A stretch of DNA of 64,000 nt, taken from contig VJWN01000002.1 of NCBI GenBank assembly GCA_007644065.1, forward strand, positions 632,925 through 696,924, given 5' to 3'. This DNA comes from Margaritispora aquatica. Its lineage: Eukaryota > Ascomycota > Leotiomycetes > Helotiales > Discinellaceae. The position numbers and the translations under genes are program-made. The notes beneath the pieces are model-generated. The model was given only the letters and a program-made list of their open reading frames with translations. It made no database searches and had not been told where the DNA came from. How positions within the stretch are numbered: the stretch's first letter is position 1; each line of letters begins with the position of its first letter. Shown here in pieces: positions 35,544-48,375 of the stretch.

Positions 35544-38500
35544 ATGCCGCCGATAGTCCATCGATACGGACTTTCCGTCCTCCATGAAGGCCTGAGAGGC
35601 GACGGGGACAAGCCTAAAGTAAAGTAAGCGAGCAATGCTCCGATTCTGATTGCGTATCGTTCTGGCAATTAATAAACATTATAGCATCATCTTTGTTCAT
35701 GGGCTTTGGGGTCACCCAAAACACACGTGGGAAGCCAAAGCAGATTCAGTCCTTAACAGTAATGAAGCAACTGAGGGTGCTCGCCGTCACTCCGAGCCAA
35801 CAATCAAAACAACATCATTTCAAAAGATAGCAAGACAAATCATGTTCCAAAAGAGTCAAACCAGCAACTACTTGACTCGTCCTGCTGCTTCTCGCACGAA
35901 TACTACTCAATCACTAGACAGTGCCTCGTCTTCCGGCTTCGACAGGATTGATAGCCTCACCGGATCTGAATGTGATAGTATACAATCTCGAGGGAAGACG
36001 GTATATTGGCCATCTGACTTCTTGCCGGCGGATTTCCCAGATGCTCGAATTATGACGTACGGGTATGATGCAGATGTGATCGGTACTGGAGCTCTCCAGT
36101 CACAAAACGCATTGACGAACAACATCACGACTCATAGCCAGAACTTGATGGTAGCACTAAACGCAGCGATTACCGACAATACACCAATTATCTTCGTTGC
36201 GCATAGCCTCGGGGGTATTGTGGTGAAAAATGCCTTGCATCGTTCCAAAGCACATCCCAACAAAGACTTGAACACAATGCATCGACTGACTAAATGTGTT
36301 GTGTTCCTTGGTACCCCACATCGGGGGAGCAAGTTGGCTAGCTGGAGTAATATCTGTACTAAGATCGTGAGACTAGGTGTGCTTGACACAAGACGGAAAT
36401 TGCTTAGCTCTTTGAGAGTAGGCAGCGAGATGCTAGACACAATAAACGTAGAATTCTTGAATATGCTGTTTAATGGAGACTTCCGAATCCACAACTTCCA
36501 GGAGGGTCGCGATATTAATGTCACCGTTGGAAAGGTATGCAAATCAGCCTACTCTTACGTTCCTTATAAAATTTACACGCTTAACATCTGCTGATCAAAC
36601 ATGATGTAAAGGTTGTTGATGATTGGTCGTCCCGATTCGATATCCATCCAATGCAGATCGTTGAAGTGATTGACGCCAGTCACCGCGAAATGGCGCGATT
36701 CCGAAGCGAGAGAGAGCCTGGTTATCGCCAGATCGTTGCTGCTCTCCGCTTCTACATCTCCAAACTCAACAAGCGCGAGGATGATAGCGAAAGAAAATGT
36801 AAGCACCTTGTTTCACCCGTTGGAGCGTGAGAAGAGAGTCTGCCTGCAGGTTTCTGCATGCATGTGGTGACAAAAGAGGGAGGTGCAACAAGGCATATCA
36901 GTAGCACACCTAAGCCACAACAGTGTTTTCCATTGCCTATATATTCTCATACTGCCTGCCGTACAGTTTTTGACTGAGATTAGCCATCGCATCGACCTTT
37001 TCATCAAAGCAACCCAACATGAGAGGTGTTATTTTCAGCGTGCCTCACGTCCGAAACCCTGACTTCGTCGGAAGAGTGGATGCTCTTCAGGAGATTGAGA
37101 AGCTCTTCGCCGAGCCTGATCAACGGGAAGGTCAATTTGTAGCCATCCATGGGCTTGGAGGCATTGGGTAGCCCACGATTCCAGCCCTCTTCTTAACTTT
37201 GCTGATTATTGCTGTAGAAAATCACAGGTGGCGGTCGAGCTCTCATATCGCTGGAAGGACTCATTATCGGTAACCTCCATCATTTGGATTCATGCCAGCG
37301 ACAGCGGTCGACTGGAGAAGAGCTACCGCGATGTCCTAGCAAAGCTCAAAATTCCAGAGGCTCCGGATACGGACGCAAAGCTGCTAGTAGAGAACTATTT
37401 ACGGGATAAGAAAAACGGCAGGTGGCTGATGATTGTGGATAATGCCGACGATATAAGTGTCGTTCTTAAGCGAGCTGATAGTGACGGGGAGAGATCGGAT
37501 GACGATCAGATATTGTCTTTTATTCCGCGGGTGGCCCATGGTGCGGTGTTATTCACCAGTCGATACAAGAGTGTAGCCTTGGAACTCACGAGCCAACTCA
37601 TCGAACTTAAACATATGAGCATTGAAGACAGCACTGCCCTTCTGAAACAGAGTTTAAAAAACGACCTCTCGGATCCCCAAAATATCGAGCCACTGCTCGA
37701 TGAGCTAGACTATATTCCCTTAGCAATCACACACGCTGCAGCGTACATGCGACAGAACAGCTCAGATATCGCCAACTACCTTGACATCTATAGAGCTAGC
37801 GATGAGGATCGTGTCCAGCTTCTCAGTCACTCCCTTGGCAAAATTCGGATTGGCGGGTCTAGTGTAGAGATCTCACGGCCGGTGCTAAACACTTGGGCAC
37901 TCTCCTTCAACTATATACTGAACAGTGGCACAGAGGGACTGTTAGCGACAGAGCTTTTCTCTGTCATGAGTTTCATGGATCGGCAAGAGATTCCAAGCTC
38001 GCTCCTACGAAATTTCAAACCTAAAGTCTCGAAGTACAAATTTCAAACTGCCTGCGGAGCTTTGAAATCAATTTCCCTCATCTCTGAGACTAGTCCCGGA
38101 TATTTTAGTATGCATAGGTTAGTACAATTAGCGATGAGAATGTGGCTTCAAAAGAAAGGTCAGGACCAGGAGTTTGCCAATAAAGCTCTCGATCTATTGG
38201 AGCGAGATTTTCCAGATGGTTCCTTCCAGACTTGGAAAGAGTGCTCTGAACTCGTGGTTCACGCAGAGACGGTACTCGAGCTGTCCTCGGAATCTAGCAA
38301 TCTGGCGACTCGTGCTCGCCTCCTAACGAATGTGGCGACTTTCCAAAGCAATAGAGGACAATACGAAGCAGCTGAAGCCAAGTTCGCAGAAGTTGTTAAG
38401 CTCAGGACTGAATTACTAGGAGCTACGGATACGGAGACACTACGAGCAGTAGATTCGCAAGCACTCGCGATGTGCCACCAGGCGAAGTATAAAGAAGCAC

Positions 38501-39867
38501 AAGCCCTAGCACGGAAGAATCTGGAGATCAAAGAGAAGCTCCTTGGTCCTGAACACGTGGATACGTTGAGCACGGCTCACATCATAGCCACTCTTCTCGG
38601 CCAGAGAGGAATACACACAGACGCAGAGAAACAAAACCGGCAGATCTGGGAAACACGTAGCAGGATCCTCGGAGTCGATCATCCTGATACACTTGCTAGT
38701 GCCAGCAACCTTTCCCTTTCCCTCTGGGAACTGGCCAGATTCGAAGAGGCCGAAACCCTTGCCCGTTCTGTGCTCTCCGTCCGCGAAACGAGTCTCGGCG
38801 ATGAACATCCACTGACGTTGGAGATTGCCGGCACACTGGGGTTCATCCTCGAGACTCGGGGCAAGCTCAGGGAAGCGGAAGAGCTCAAACGGAACATGCT
38901 AGACATCCGGGAGCGTGTTCTTGGGCCCGATCACCCTGACACGGCGGATAGCTTGCACGACATGGGATGGATTCTCCATCAACAGGGGCACTACGCCGAC
39001 GCTGAAGACTACTACGACAAAGCTCTGAGCACCAAGTTGAAGCTCCTGGGAGAAGATCATCCAAAGACTTTAACCACGCTCTGTAACTTTCCAGTCTTCT
39101 ACTGCGACAAAGGAGACTATAAAGAAGCTGTCGCAGCGAGCCGCCGCATCATCCACAGCTTCCGGCGTATCCAGGGCCCTGAACATCCACAGACTTTAGA
39201 CGCTACAGGCGGACTGGCTGTCAATCTTCGTCATTATGGGGACTTGGAGGGTGCGGAAATAGCAGCGAGGACGTCGATCGAAGGGCGGAACAAAGTCATT
39301 GGTCCTGATCACACCTGGACACTCCCTCCGCTCAGCCATCTGGGCCATATCCGAACTCTGCGTGGAGAGCACAGCGAGGGTGAGAGCATAATTCGAAAAT
39401 CCCTTGCTAGACTGGAAGAGAAACTGGGGAAGGACCACCCATATGTTCTGATTTCTATGCTCTACCTGAGCAAGAATCTATTGGGTCAGGTACGAAGCGC
39501 TGGTGCTGGTTCTGGTGAGGCGGCAACGAAATTAGAAGAAGCAGAGACGTTGGCTAGAAGGGCCTTGGTGACAAGGAGAAAAGTTCTCGGCGAGGACCAT
39601 CCGTATACGTGGAAGACGATGTATCATCTAGCTTGTGTTCTGGAGGCGAAGGCACAGTTTGCTGAGGGCGAGGAAATGTGTCGTGCTGCCCTTGGTGGGC
39701 TGCAAAGGACTTTAGGGAGTGAGCATCCAGATGTTACGAGCTGTGATGAAGCTCATACTAGGATTTTGGAAAGGACAGAGAAGGGGTTTGTGGATGAAGG
39801 GGTAGTCGGGCTGGGACCCAGGTTGGGGGATCAGGGTGACGACTGGTCTGTTCTGACGGTTCATTAA
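35544..39867 (+). CDS. NLR-like protein: alpha/beta hydrolase, NB-ARC, TPR
   Basis: Five exons (35,544-35,623; 35,685-36,534; 36,612-36,798; 37,026-37,167; 37,218-39,867) keep one frame for 1,302 residues. The N-terminal alpha/beta-hydrolase (lipase-like) domain shows IIFVHGLWGH at 28-37 and the nucleophile elbow AHSLGG with Ser201. The NB-ARC domain has P-loop GLGGIGKS (415-422, split by intron 4), a Walker B-like WLMIVDNADD (489-498) and a GLPL-like YIPLAITHAA (about 585). From about 784 to 1,280 come roughly a dozen 42-residue TPRs of the kinesin-light-chain type (LLGxEHPDTL motif). This is the SesB-type architecture of fungal NLRs, in which the repeats sense a ligand and the hydrolase is the effector. 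Intron 3 (227 nt) is long for this genome and is the least certain junction. Confidence 0.85.
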
Positions 39868-42825
39868 CTATGAGGTTTCAGGTTTAAATAAGGTTTAACC
39901 TATTCTCATAGGTAATTTATCTTTATTAATAACATATCTATCTATAATCACTCTAAGTAACTTACTATAATTTGAATCCTTATCTCTTTTATTCTAAACG
40001 AACGATAAGGTCGTTATACCTCTGGACAACTAGTTGTGTGCTTATACTGTTGCGTCGGCAGTTGAGGAATGGATAGGGTGAATCACGTGAGAAAACAGTA
40101 AGTGAAATAGATAGGATTGAAGAGTCTGAAGAGCCTCTGCAGCAGTAGAGAGCTCCATATGAATACCTATATCAGCGCCTACAGCGCTTGATCTCAGATA
40201 ATAGTATAGGTAATATGGAATACAGTAAGATTAAGGAGAGAATCGCGATAGCCGAATATTATGTATAACGTTACGTGACATCCAACTGATGGCAGTCGAC
40301 TTAGTTATCGCTGCCAGCTCCAAACTCTTACTTCTTATCCCTTCAAGCTACAGCCATTAATGCAAGACCCTATAAAAATACATTGTAATCTTCACTTTTG
40401 TGTCAGAACCCGAGGTAGGTCAAGACGATGCAGTCCATATGTCCCTCCCTCTTCTCAATTTGGTCGTGATACTCCCTGATCTCTGCCTCCAGTGAGGAAC
40501 CAACCCATCAGAATTCAGGAGCCCCTTTAGTCATTCGTCATGATTCGAAGATTTCAGTCGCCAATGGCGAAAGGAATGCGGTGGGTAACCCAACGAACCA
40601 AATTCTCTACTTCTATCCGACATTAGAATCAGATTCGAGGTAAGGTATGTTATTATATTCCCAGAAAAAACTGCAGCAGGTAAATATGCTTGAATACAAG
40701 CTTACGAAGACAAGAATCGACGACACTCGCAACTGAAAAGTGCACCATTGAAATTGGTCGCTGGTAGAGCTGGTAACAAACAATTGAAGGTTGCTCGTCG
40801 ATCTGTGAAGCGTATTGGTCTGCCAAGTTGTCAATCATTGAGCCATAAAGCTATAAAGCTACCAAGCTGCACGTTGTTGCTAAAATTGTCAATCCAAACA
40901 TATAAAACTTCATTACTTAAAAATACTTACCTTTCTAGGAGTACCTACCTAGATACCCACTCGTCCAGATATTCACGTACCAGAGCGTTATGAGCTAGAT
41001 AAGTCTTACCTAAGATAAGCCGTCATATAAGCGAAAATTAGTTGCAATTGAGCTAGCTTTAATTTACTCTCAATCCTGGGCTTTTGTGTTCAACGCAGTC
41101 GGTTTTTTTAATCATCGAATGGAATTTTCGATCTGTCTACCAGGTTTAGATCGGATTATTGAGTGTTTGCCGCTCCAAAACCCTCCAAGAAAGCCGTTAG
41201 AAAAGAAACTTACAATATCGGCTCGACTTCAGCTCTATGCAATTCCAATAGAGAAGAACCTAGTTGCTCGGCCGGCAAACACCCACCCACTCTGAACTCG
41301 GCTATCCGTACCCGGTTTCGTTCCATGCCCCAGGGCTCTGGTCACTCCAATGCCCCAAAGGAGTTGCAGGCGCCCCACACACTCGCCACAGTACATGGCT
41401 CGTTCCATCCCAGCACGCGGACAGAGCCGTGCGTGCTCCCCTATTCCCTGCAATCACCGCCAATCAGTACCCTTACGTAACGTTTTCCTTCCCCAGAATT
41501 CGCCTCCTGATAGGGCGTGTGAAGTCTGCCGTCTCAGTTCCCAAGCATAAAGGGCTCGTTAACCTCGGCGTGGACGGTGTTCAAGAACCGCTGAAGATTC
41601 TATGTCTGTGTCAAATGGTTGTTAACCAGAGACGATGTGACAGTGAGAACAGGAGGTATGCATGTCAGAGTAAGACGATACGAGAAGCGAACAGCGATAG
41701 TGTAATACGGTGAGAATGAAAGGAGGACAATATCCGTAGCCCTTCACAACATAAACTCGACAGTAAGGAAGAAAGTGCAAAGCACCGGTGGAAAGTCCGA
41801 TAAACATTGAATGATCGATGCCATGCTGTAGAACTGATGTTTTATGTTTCATCCGTCCACCTGCATCGTGTTTCCAGCATCTGAAATTGAGTTTCTCCCT
41901 CCTTACCCCAGTCTCATTTTGCGATAAGCTGCATCTCTTGGCAAATATCTTAAGGTAATCCTCGCCAGAAGGCCGAAAAGGCATGCAACCAAAGATAAGC
42001 CCCACTATCCAACAGTGTCTTTTCTCCAACAGCTGTGATGAGATGGGCTGATGAGCTTGTTGATCATTCAAGTTATGGTAATGCGGCAATGGTTTTGGTT
42101 GCAGAAAGCCTGGAGTTGGAGAGACGTGGAAAGGTGTAATCGAGAACTGAAATCCACGGTAGATTCCATCTTTGTCCGCGATACTGGGCGTTGTGGGCTG
42201 CCACGGAATCCTCCCGCTTCCCGAGGCATTTTCTAAGGCCTTTCTAAGACGTTTAAGGTTCTCTCCCAGGTCCTCTGGTCATTATCGCCCTAGAAACTGT
42301 GAGGTCCAACAATAAGATCTAGAAAGATCAAAGCAGCAGGTACATCCGAACATTGGTTTCAGAATACCAAGTAACTCCAGAATCACAAGAACTCAAAATC
42401 TCGATAGGACGAATTCATTTCCTCATGAAGATTATTGATGGGATGGAAAACCGATCAGCCCAATCTCGATATCTGAATGGTCAGTTTCGTCGGAAGTGAT
42501 ACACAAGCCTTGAAGGGATCAGGTTACACTTGCCGAACCAGGTCAAGCTCGCTGATAGCTGCCGTTGCCTCCCTGCTTTCTGATGGGTTTACTGGGATGT
42601 GGACCCATGCTGGGCATCCTGGAGGGACCGATAACCACCAGTGGGACAGGTCTCGCTCCCTGATGGGTGGCTAGGCTGTGGGGATTGGTATCTCATAAGT
42701 AGAGAGCTTCATCTGCATCTTTATGGTTTCTCTTGGCTGTAGGTTTGTTCTGTGAGAGACCGAGACGAATTTGGTCACAACGAAAGTATATCTCGAATCA
42801 CAACCGAGATCATATCACCGACACC
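39868..42825. other. Intergenic stretch upstream of the permease
   Basis: About 3 kb. The first 150 bp is AT-rich. At 40,428-40,643 there is a signal-peptide-like frame interrupted by one TGA (see findings). The open frames at 41,086-42,236 on both strands overlap each other and match nothing I know. A GATAAG word at 41,994-41,999 is the kind of site bound by AreA/NIT2 nitrogen regulators, which would suit a permease promoter but is too short to prove anything. Confidence 0.4.
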
Positions 42826-44676
42826 ATGTCGCCTCTCGAGGAAGTCAAGTCCAGCACGAGTGGCAGGAAGCACTCTATTGATCCACGCAAGCAGTCCGTC
42901 ACCACCATATTGCGACCAGGTGAGGTTATCGACGTCGATGGCTTATCCGCAGATGAGGCCGCATTGGTAGCACTCGGTTACAAGCAGGAATTCAAGCGAG
43001 AATTTTCGTTATGGACGACGTTTTGTGTGTCTTTTGCTGTTCTCGGTCTTCTGCCTTCGTTCGCGAGTACGCTGTACTTTGGCATGGGTTATGCGGGCAC
43101 TGGTGGTATGGTGTGGGGCTGGCTGATCTCCTGGTGTTTCATTCAGTGTGTTGCCATGGGTATGGCAGAGCTTTGCTCAAGTATGCCTACTAGGTATGTT
43201 TTTTGCTCCAGTTCTGATGGAAAAGCTAACAGTGAGTAGTGGAGGTCTTTATTACGCTGCTGCCGTACTTGCTCCTCCTGGATGGGGACCGTTCGCTGCT
43301 TGGATCACAGGTTGGTCAAATTGGATGTCCCAAGTTACTGGAGCACCATCTGTCAATTATGGACTCGCATCCATGATCCTGGCTGCTGCTTCCATCACAC
43401 ATCCAGACTACGTACCTCAGCCTTACCAAACGTTTCTCTTAACCGTCTTCATCATGATCATACACGCGTGCATTTCATCCATGCCTACGCTCTGGATCGC
43501 CCGCTTCAACTCCTATGGTTCCACCATGAACATGGTCGCTCTGTTCGTGGTGATAATTATGATTCCCGCCTCCGTGACAGGAACGGACACAACGCCCAAG
43601 TTCTTCCCTTCCAAGCAAGTTTGGTCCATCCAAAATGGCACTGACTGGCCCGACGGAGTCGCAGTCCTCATGTCCTTCATAGCCATCATCTGGACCATGT
43701 CAGGCTATGACGCACCGTTTCACTTGTCCGAAGAATGCTCGAATGCCGCCGTCGCCTCTCCTCGCGCCATTGTCATGACCTCCGGCGTGGGTGGTCTCGC
43801 AGGCTGGGCTCTTCAGCTCGTGGTCGGCTATACCGTCATCGACATCTCGGCAGTCCTTGATTCTGATCTTGGCCAGCCATGGGCGTCCTACCTCGTGCAA
43901 GTCATGCCACGCAACACGGCGTTGGCCATCTTATCCATAACCATCATCTGTGCCTTTTTCATGGGCCAGGGCTGCATGGTTGCCGCGTCGCGAGTGACAT
44001 TTGCCTACGCAAGAGATGATTGTTTCCCTGGTTCTAACTGGATCAAGCAGGTCAATAAATACACCTACACACCCGTCAATGCTGTCTGGTTCAACACGAC
44101 GATCGGGTGCTGTCTCCTTCTCCTGATCTTCGGGGGCTCAGTAGCAATTGGTGCTATCTTCTCTGTCGGCGCAATCGCCGCGTACGTTGCGTTCACAATC
44201 CCAATCTTCATCCGCGTCTTCTTTGTCGGTGACCGCTTCCGTCGTGGCCCATGGCATTTGGGCAAATTCAGCAAGCCCATTGGTATGGCGGCTTGCTCGT
44301 TCGTGTTTGTGATGGTACCAATTCTCTGTTTCCCCTCCGTGAAGGGCGCAGATTTAACGAATGAGCTGATGAATTGGACAATTGTGGTGTATGGCGGACC
44401 TATGTGTTTGGTGCTTATTTGGTGGTTTGTGAGAGCCAAGACGTGGTTCAAGGGACCAGTTATTAATGTCGAGGTATGTTGTCTGCACATTTCATATTCC
44501 AAATACTCCCCTACCCCTAACTAAAAGTTGTTTGCTCGAGATCCAAAACTAACTCTGTTCAGCACCACATGATCGGCCGTGAAGAGGGCGTCGTACATGG
44601 AATCGAAGGCAGTTCCGATGATACCAGTATTCACCGTTCGAACAAAAAGCTAGACGATGAGGTCTTGTCTGCTTAG
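42826..44676 (+). CDS. APC-family amino acid/GABA/choline permease
   Basis: Three exons (42,826-43,193; 43,240-44,473; 44,563-44,676) give 571 residues. Both introns have clean GTATGT donors, and the first has a gctaac branch. The start is the ATG of MSPLEEVKSS, after which a hydrophilic N-terminus of about 65 residues leads into about twelve membrane segments. Family landmarks are MAELCSSMPTSGGLYYAAAV (created by splicing intron 1), PPGWGPFAAWITGWSNW, VTGAPSVNYG and SGYDAPFHLSEE. These fit the fungal amino acid/polyamine/choline transporters such as GABA permease (UGA4-like) and choline permease (HNM1-like). Substrate cannot be set from sequence alone. It should lie in the plasma membrane and import by proton symport. 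Confidence 0.88.
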
Positions 44677-45875
44677 TTCGAGAGCGTAATTTTTGTTGGG
44701 CAAGGGTGGCTGGTTTTGGATTTGAATACCCGGTTGTGTCATTTACTATTAATGTGAGAGCGTTGAACATACGAATTGAAGAATTCTGTTAATCGGCTTT
44801 GCACTGTGAGAGTTTTGGTGTCATTCCTGAGATCTGCGCACTTGTTAGTGAATTTATTGTTGAGAGGGGAGGGGTTTTGAACTGCTTCGCTTTTTTTATT
44901 CTCGCTTTCTCCAGATAGCTTCCTCTCTTCTGACTTTGGCGATGTGGAAACACTAACTCCACCACAATCCCAGGTCTCCGTACTTTGTCCGCTTTGTGGT
45001 GCTGCTTACTTCGACTGGGCATCGATTGTTTTGTGTATATGACGTGTTGACCCTTACTAGATCCTTATTTTGTAAGTGAGTGAAGGGACGGATGAAGTCA
45101 ATAGGTAGCGATTCGCGGATGAGTATATCGAAAGTACAGGTGTTTGGGAACGAAGCGGTGGTTTTGAACAAGACGGAAATGGTGAAGTGCATTTGAACGA
45201 AAGGTAGTATATTTGAATTGTGAGTTTGAAAAGGAAAGGAGTTACCTTGTAATAGGGATGACTTGGCAGGAACCACTTCCACCTCCTATAGGAGATATAC
45301 CATTGTAACGATAAACCTTAAATTCAAAAGCTAAGTTATTTTTCAAACCGACGAAAAGAAGGGGAAGAAATTTGGCATTGATGAACTAGCAATCAAATAC
45401 AGAATTGGAATTGGACCCAAGGAAAGCATATAAAGGTCAACTTCCGTCTGTCCCTCATTGACAGCAAGTCAGACGAGTGAGACGGAGGAAGATATCACCC
45501 GTCTTTTATGTACATTTTCTTGGCTCTCAAGTCACTACCTACAGCAATATTGATTTATAATGTAATCTTACCTTATGCTTTGCATGTTTAGACACGGAAC
45601 TACACATAGATACTTGAGATTTGATCCCGTTCGGAATTCGGAGTTCACAAAATAGAAACGAGAGCCGATATGAGGCTGTAACTGTGGCGCTGAGGCTCTG
45701 TGGCTGTGCATGTTCCAAAATAATGTTGCTCCAACCTCACTCAACTCTAACCTGTCTCAGTCAACTGCCTAAGGATGTATGTCCACTGTATCAATATCCC
45801 GACTTCAACCACTCCATAGATATACCAGTAGCTCCATACCCAGACAGGCAAGAAATTCGCGACACATTGCCAACC
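44677..45875. other. Intergenic stretch, no gene seen
   Basis: Terminator of the permease and promoter of the phosphodiesterase gene. Minus-strand frames at 44,549-45,282 are short and unrecognised. An in-frame ATG at 45,723 could extend the phosphodiesterase N-terminus by 51 residues. Confidence 0.4.
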
Positions 45876-48375
45876 ATGGCGCCCCTATTCGATCCTGAAC
45901 AGCGCAAAGCACACTCTCAGCAACCCTCCTCCCTCCTCTCACCCTCCCATTACGATGATGATGCATCTAGCATTCGCAGCGCAGCCAGCGACCAGGAAAC
46001 AGATAGCGAAGACGACGAGGTGCTGATGGGTGCCAGGTCATCGGCAGACATACGTGCGCACGACAGATCAGTGCTGCTGGAAGAGGAGGAGCGGGATCGC
46101 TTACTGGAGTCTGAGGGACGGAGGAAAGGGAGGCGGGGCAGTGCGCTGGCGTTGGTTGGAAAGCCGCTAAAGCGGCTTTTTTCAAAGAGTCAGGCTGATC
46201 TGTCGATATCGGGTCCCGGGCTTGGGGATGCGGAGAAGCAACAGATATGGGATGTCGATGAGAAAGGAGACAGTGGGAGGAGGAAGGACAGGAGGGAAAG
46301 GAGGAGGAGGAGAAAAGAAGCCTTGCTGCACGATGCAGCAGACGGTGAAGATGGAGAATTGATGTACGAGATGGAAGAGGGTGCGTTTAAGGAAGGCAGT
46401 GCCACGGGTTCGAGCAGCGATGCCGAGGGCGAAGGCAGCGATGAGATTGATCGCCGTGGCCTACTAGGTTTACACGGAGACAAAGCGACTAAGAGGCGGA
46501 GATGGAGGATGTGGTGCTTTCTACATCTGCTCATCGCGGTTGGATTCTCGATTTTGGTCCTCATTGCAGCGAAATTATCACTACATCGGAAAGGTGTGAT
46601 ACCAATTCAGCCGATGCTGAGCAATGGCACAGCGATGTTTGCGCCGACAACGATTTTAATTAGTCTGGATGGATTTAGGGCGGATTTTCTGAATAGGGGC
46701 ATCACGCCAAGACTGAGCGCTTTTGTCAAGGAGGGTGTTTCGCCTGTGTATATGAACCCTAGTTTTCCGTCCGTGACATTCCCGAATCACTATACACTCG
46801 TTACAGGTTTGTATCCAGAATCTCACGGCATTGTTGGAAATACTTTCTGGGACGAAGAGCTGAAGGAGGAGTTCTACTACACAAATCCAAATGCCATGCA
46901 GCCGAAATGGTGGGGTGGAGAGCCTCTTTGGGTCACAGCCGAAGAACAAGGCATTAGGACAGCCATTCACATGTGGCCTGGCAGTGAAGCGCATATTGCT
47001 GCCCTTGAACCTGCGTTTCTGGACACGTACAATGGCAAGGAACCACTGGACAATAAAGTCTCTAGAATCCTACAGCTACTAGACAAACCAGGCATCGAAG
47101 ATGGAGTCACCGAGGTGAAAAACATGCGGCCTCAGCTCATAGCAGCCTACGTTCCAAATGTCGACGCAGATGGCCATCTTTACGGGCCTAACAGCACCGA
47201 GATCAAAGTTACGATCCAAGATGTTGATAGTATGCTTGATCACATGTTCCAAGGTCTTGAAGCTAGAAATCTGACAAATATCGTCAACGTTGTCATTGTT
47301 TCTGACCACGGCATGGCGACCACAGATGTCTCGCGCATGATTCAGCTCGAAACACTTATCGACACCACTCTTATTGAGCACATCGACGGATGGCCACTCT
47401 ATGGTTTGCGACCCAAGAATCCTGATCCGGCACACTTGCAAGAATTGTACAAACACCTCAAGGCCAAAGCAGAATCGAACCCGAATTTCGATGTCTATTT
47501 GAGGGATGTTGATATGCCGGAGCGATACCATTTCTCGAAGAACGAACGTATCGCCCCATTATGGATTATACCTAAGACAGGATGGGCGATCGTCACTAAG
47601 AAGGAGTTTGATATCGAGGAAGCGAAAAAGGAGGGGAAGACGTATCATCCTGTTGGTTTGCATGGCTATGATCATGAGCATCCGCTGATGAGAGCGATTT
47701 TCATTGCAAGGGGCCCGGCGTTCCCGCATGTACCGAATAGTCGGGTTGAGCCGTTTCGTAAGTACTTCCATCAGTCTTTTACCAAATATATGCTAATTGT
47801 GGATAGAAAATATTGAGGTTTATAACATTGTCTGCGACTCGCTTAATCTAACGCCAAAACCGAATAATGGCACATTGAGATTGCCATTGAAGACAATCGG
47901 TCTTCATAGCGCCGAGACTACTCCAGAAGAGCCAAATGATCCAGATCTCGGCTCTATTTCAACATCAGCATTACCATCACTATCACAACCACCTACTTCC
48001 ACCCCATCTAGCTCTAGCTCCAGCTTCAGCTTCAGCTCTTTAGCCATCCTCCCATCAATCTCATCTTTGCCCTCAACATCTGCGTCTTTCTCCTCAAGCT
48101 CCCTCCCACCCTCGTCAACAACCGATGCAGAAGCTGACGCTATCATCTCCATCTCGCCCATCGAGGCCACCTCAGCTGCGGATCCAGACGACAAACCACC
48201 CACGATGGTGGGTGTGGATCCCGCTGAGGGAGAAGATGGGGAGGCTGACGAGGATAAAGATCAGAGTTTCTGGGATTGGTTCCATGACCGGTTGGACAAA
48301 CTGAAGGATTGGTTTGGCAAGGTCGGTGAGGGCAAGGATGGAGAAGGGGAGGCGGAGAGTACGGCTAAGGTGTGA
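45876..48375 (+). CDS. Type II membrane nucleotide pyrophosphatase/phosphodiesterase (NPP)
   Basis: Two exons (45,876-47,757 and 47,807-48,375; 49-nt intron, GTAAGT donor, tgctaat branch) give 816 residues. The chosen start has a good context (ccaaccATGGcg). Residues 1-210 are hydrophilic with acidic and Arg-rich runs and face the cytosol; one membrane anchor spans about 212-235. The lumenal or extracellular catalytic domain follows: ISLDGFRADF with the first metal-binding Asp265, the nucleophile Thr301 in PSVTFPNHYTLVTGLYPESHG, NVDADGHLYGP, and VSDHGM. A Ser/Thr-rich stretch and an acidic, Trp-containing tail end the protein. Yeast homologues Npp1/Npp2 hydrolyse nucleotides outside the cell during phosphate starvation. 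The ser-rich tail is longer than I expect for the family. Confidence 0.88.

Noticed and set aside
41086..42236. Overlapping frames on both strands upstream of the permease (largest 155 codons minus)
   Set aside because: No recognised domain, frames overlap on opposite strands, and codon use looks random; could still be leader or spacer.
45621..45875. N-terminal extension of the NPP frame
   Set aside because: The open frame continues upstream but begins without an ATG; the ATG at 45,876 has the better context. The ATG at 45,723 remains a minor alternative.
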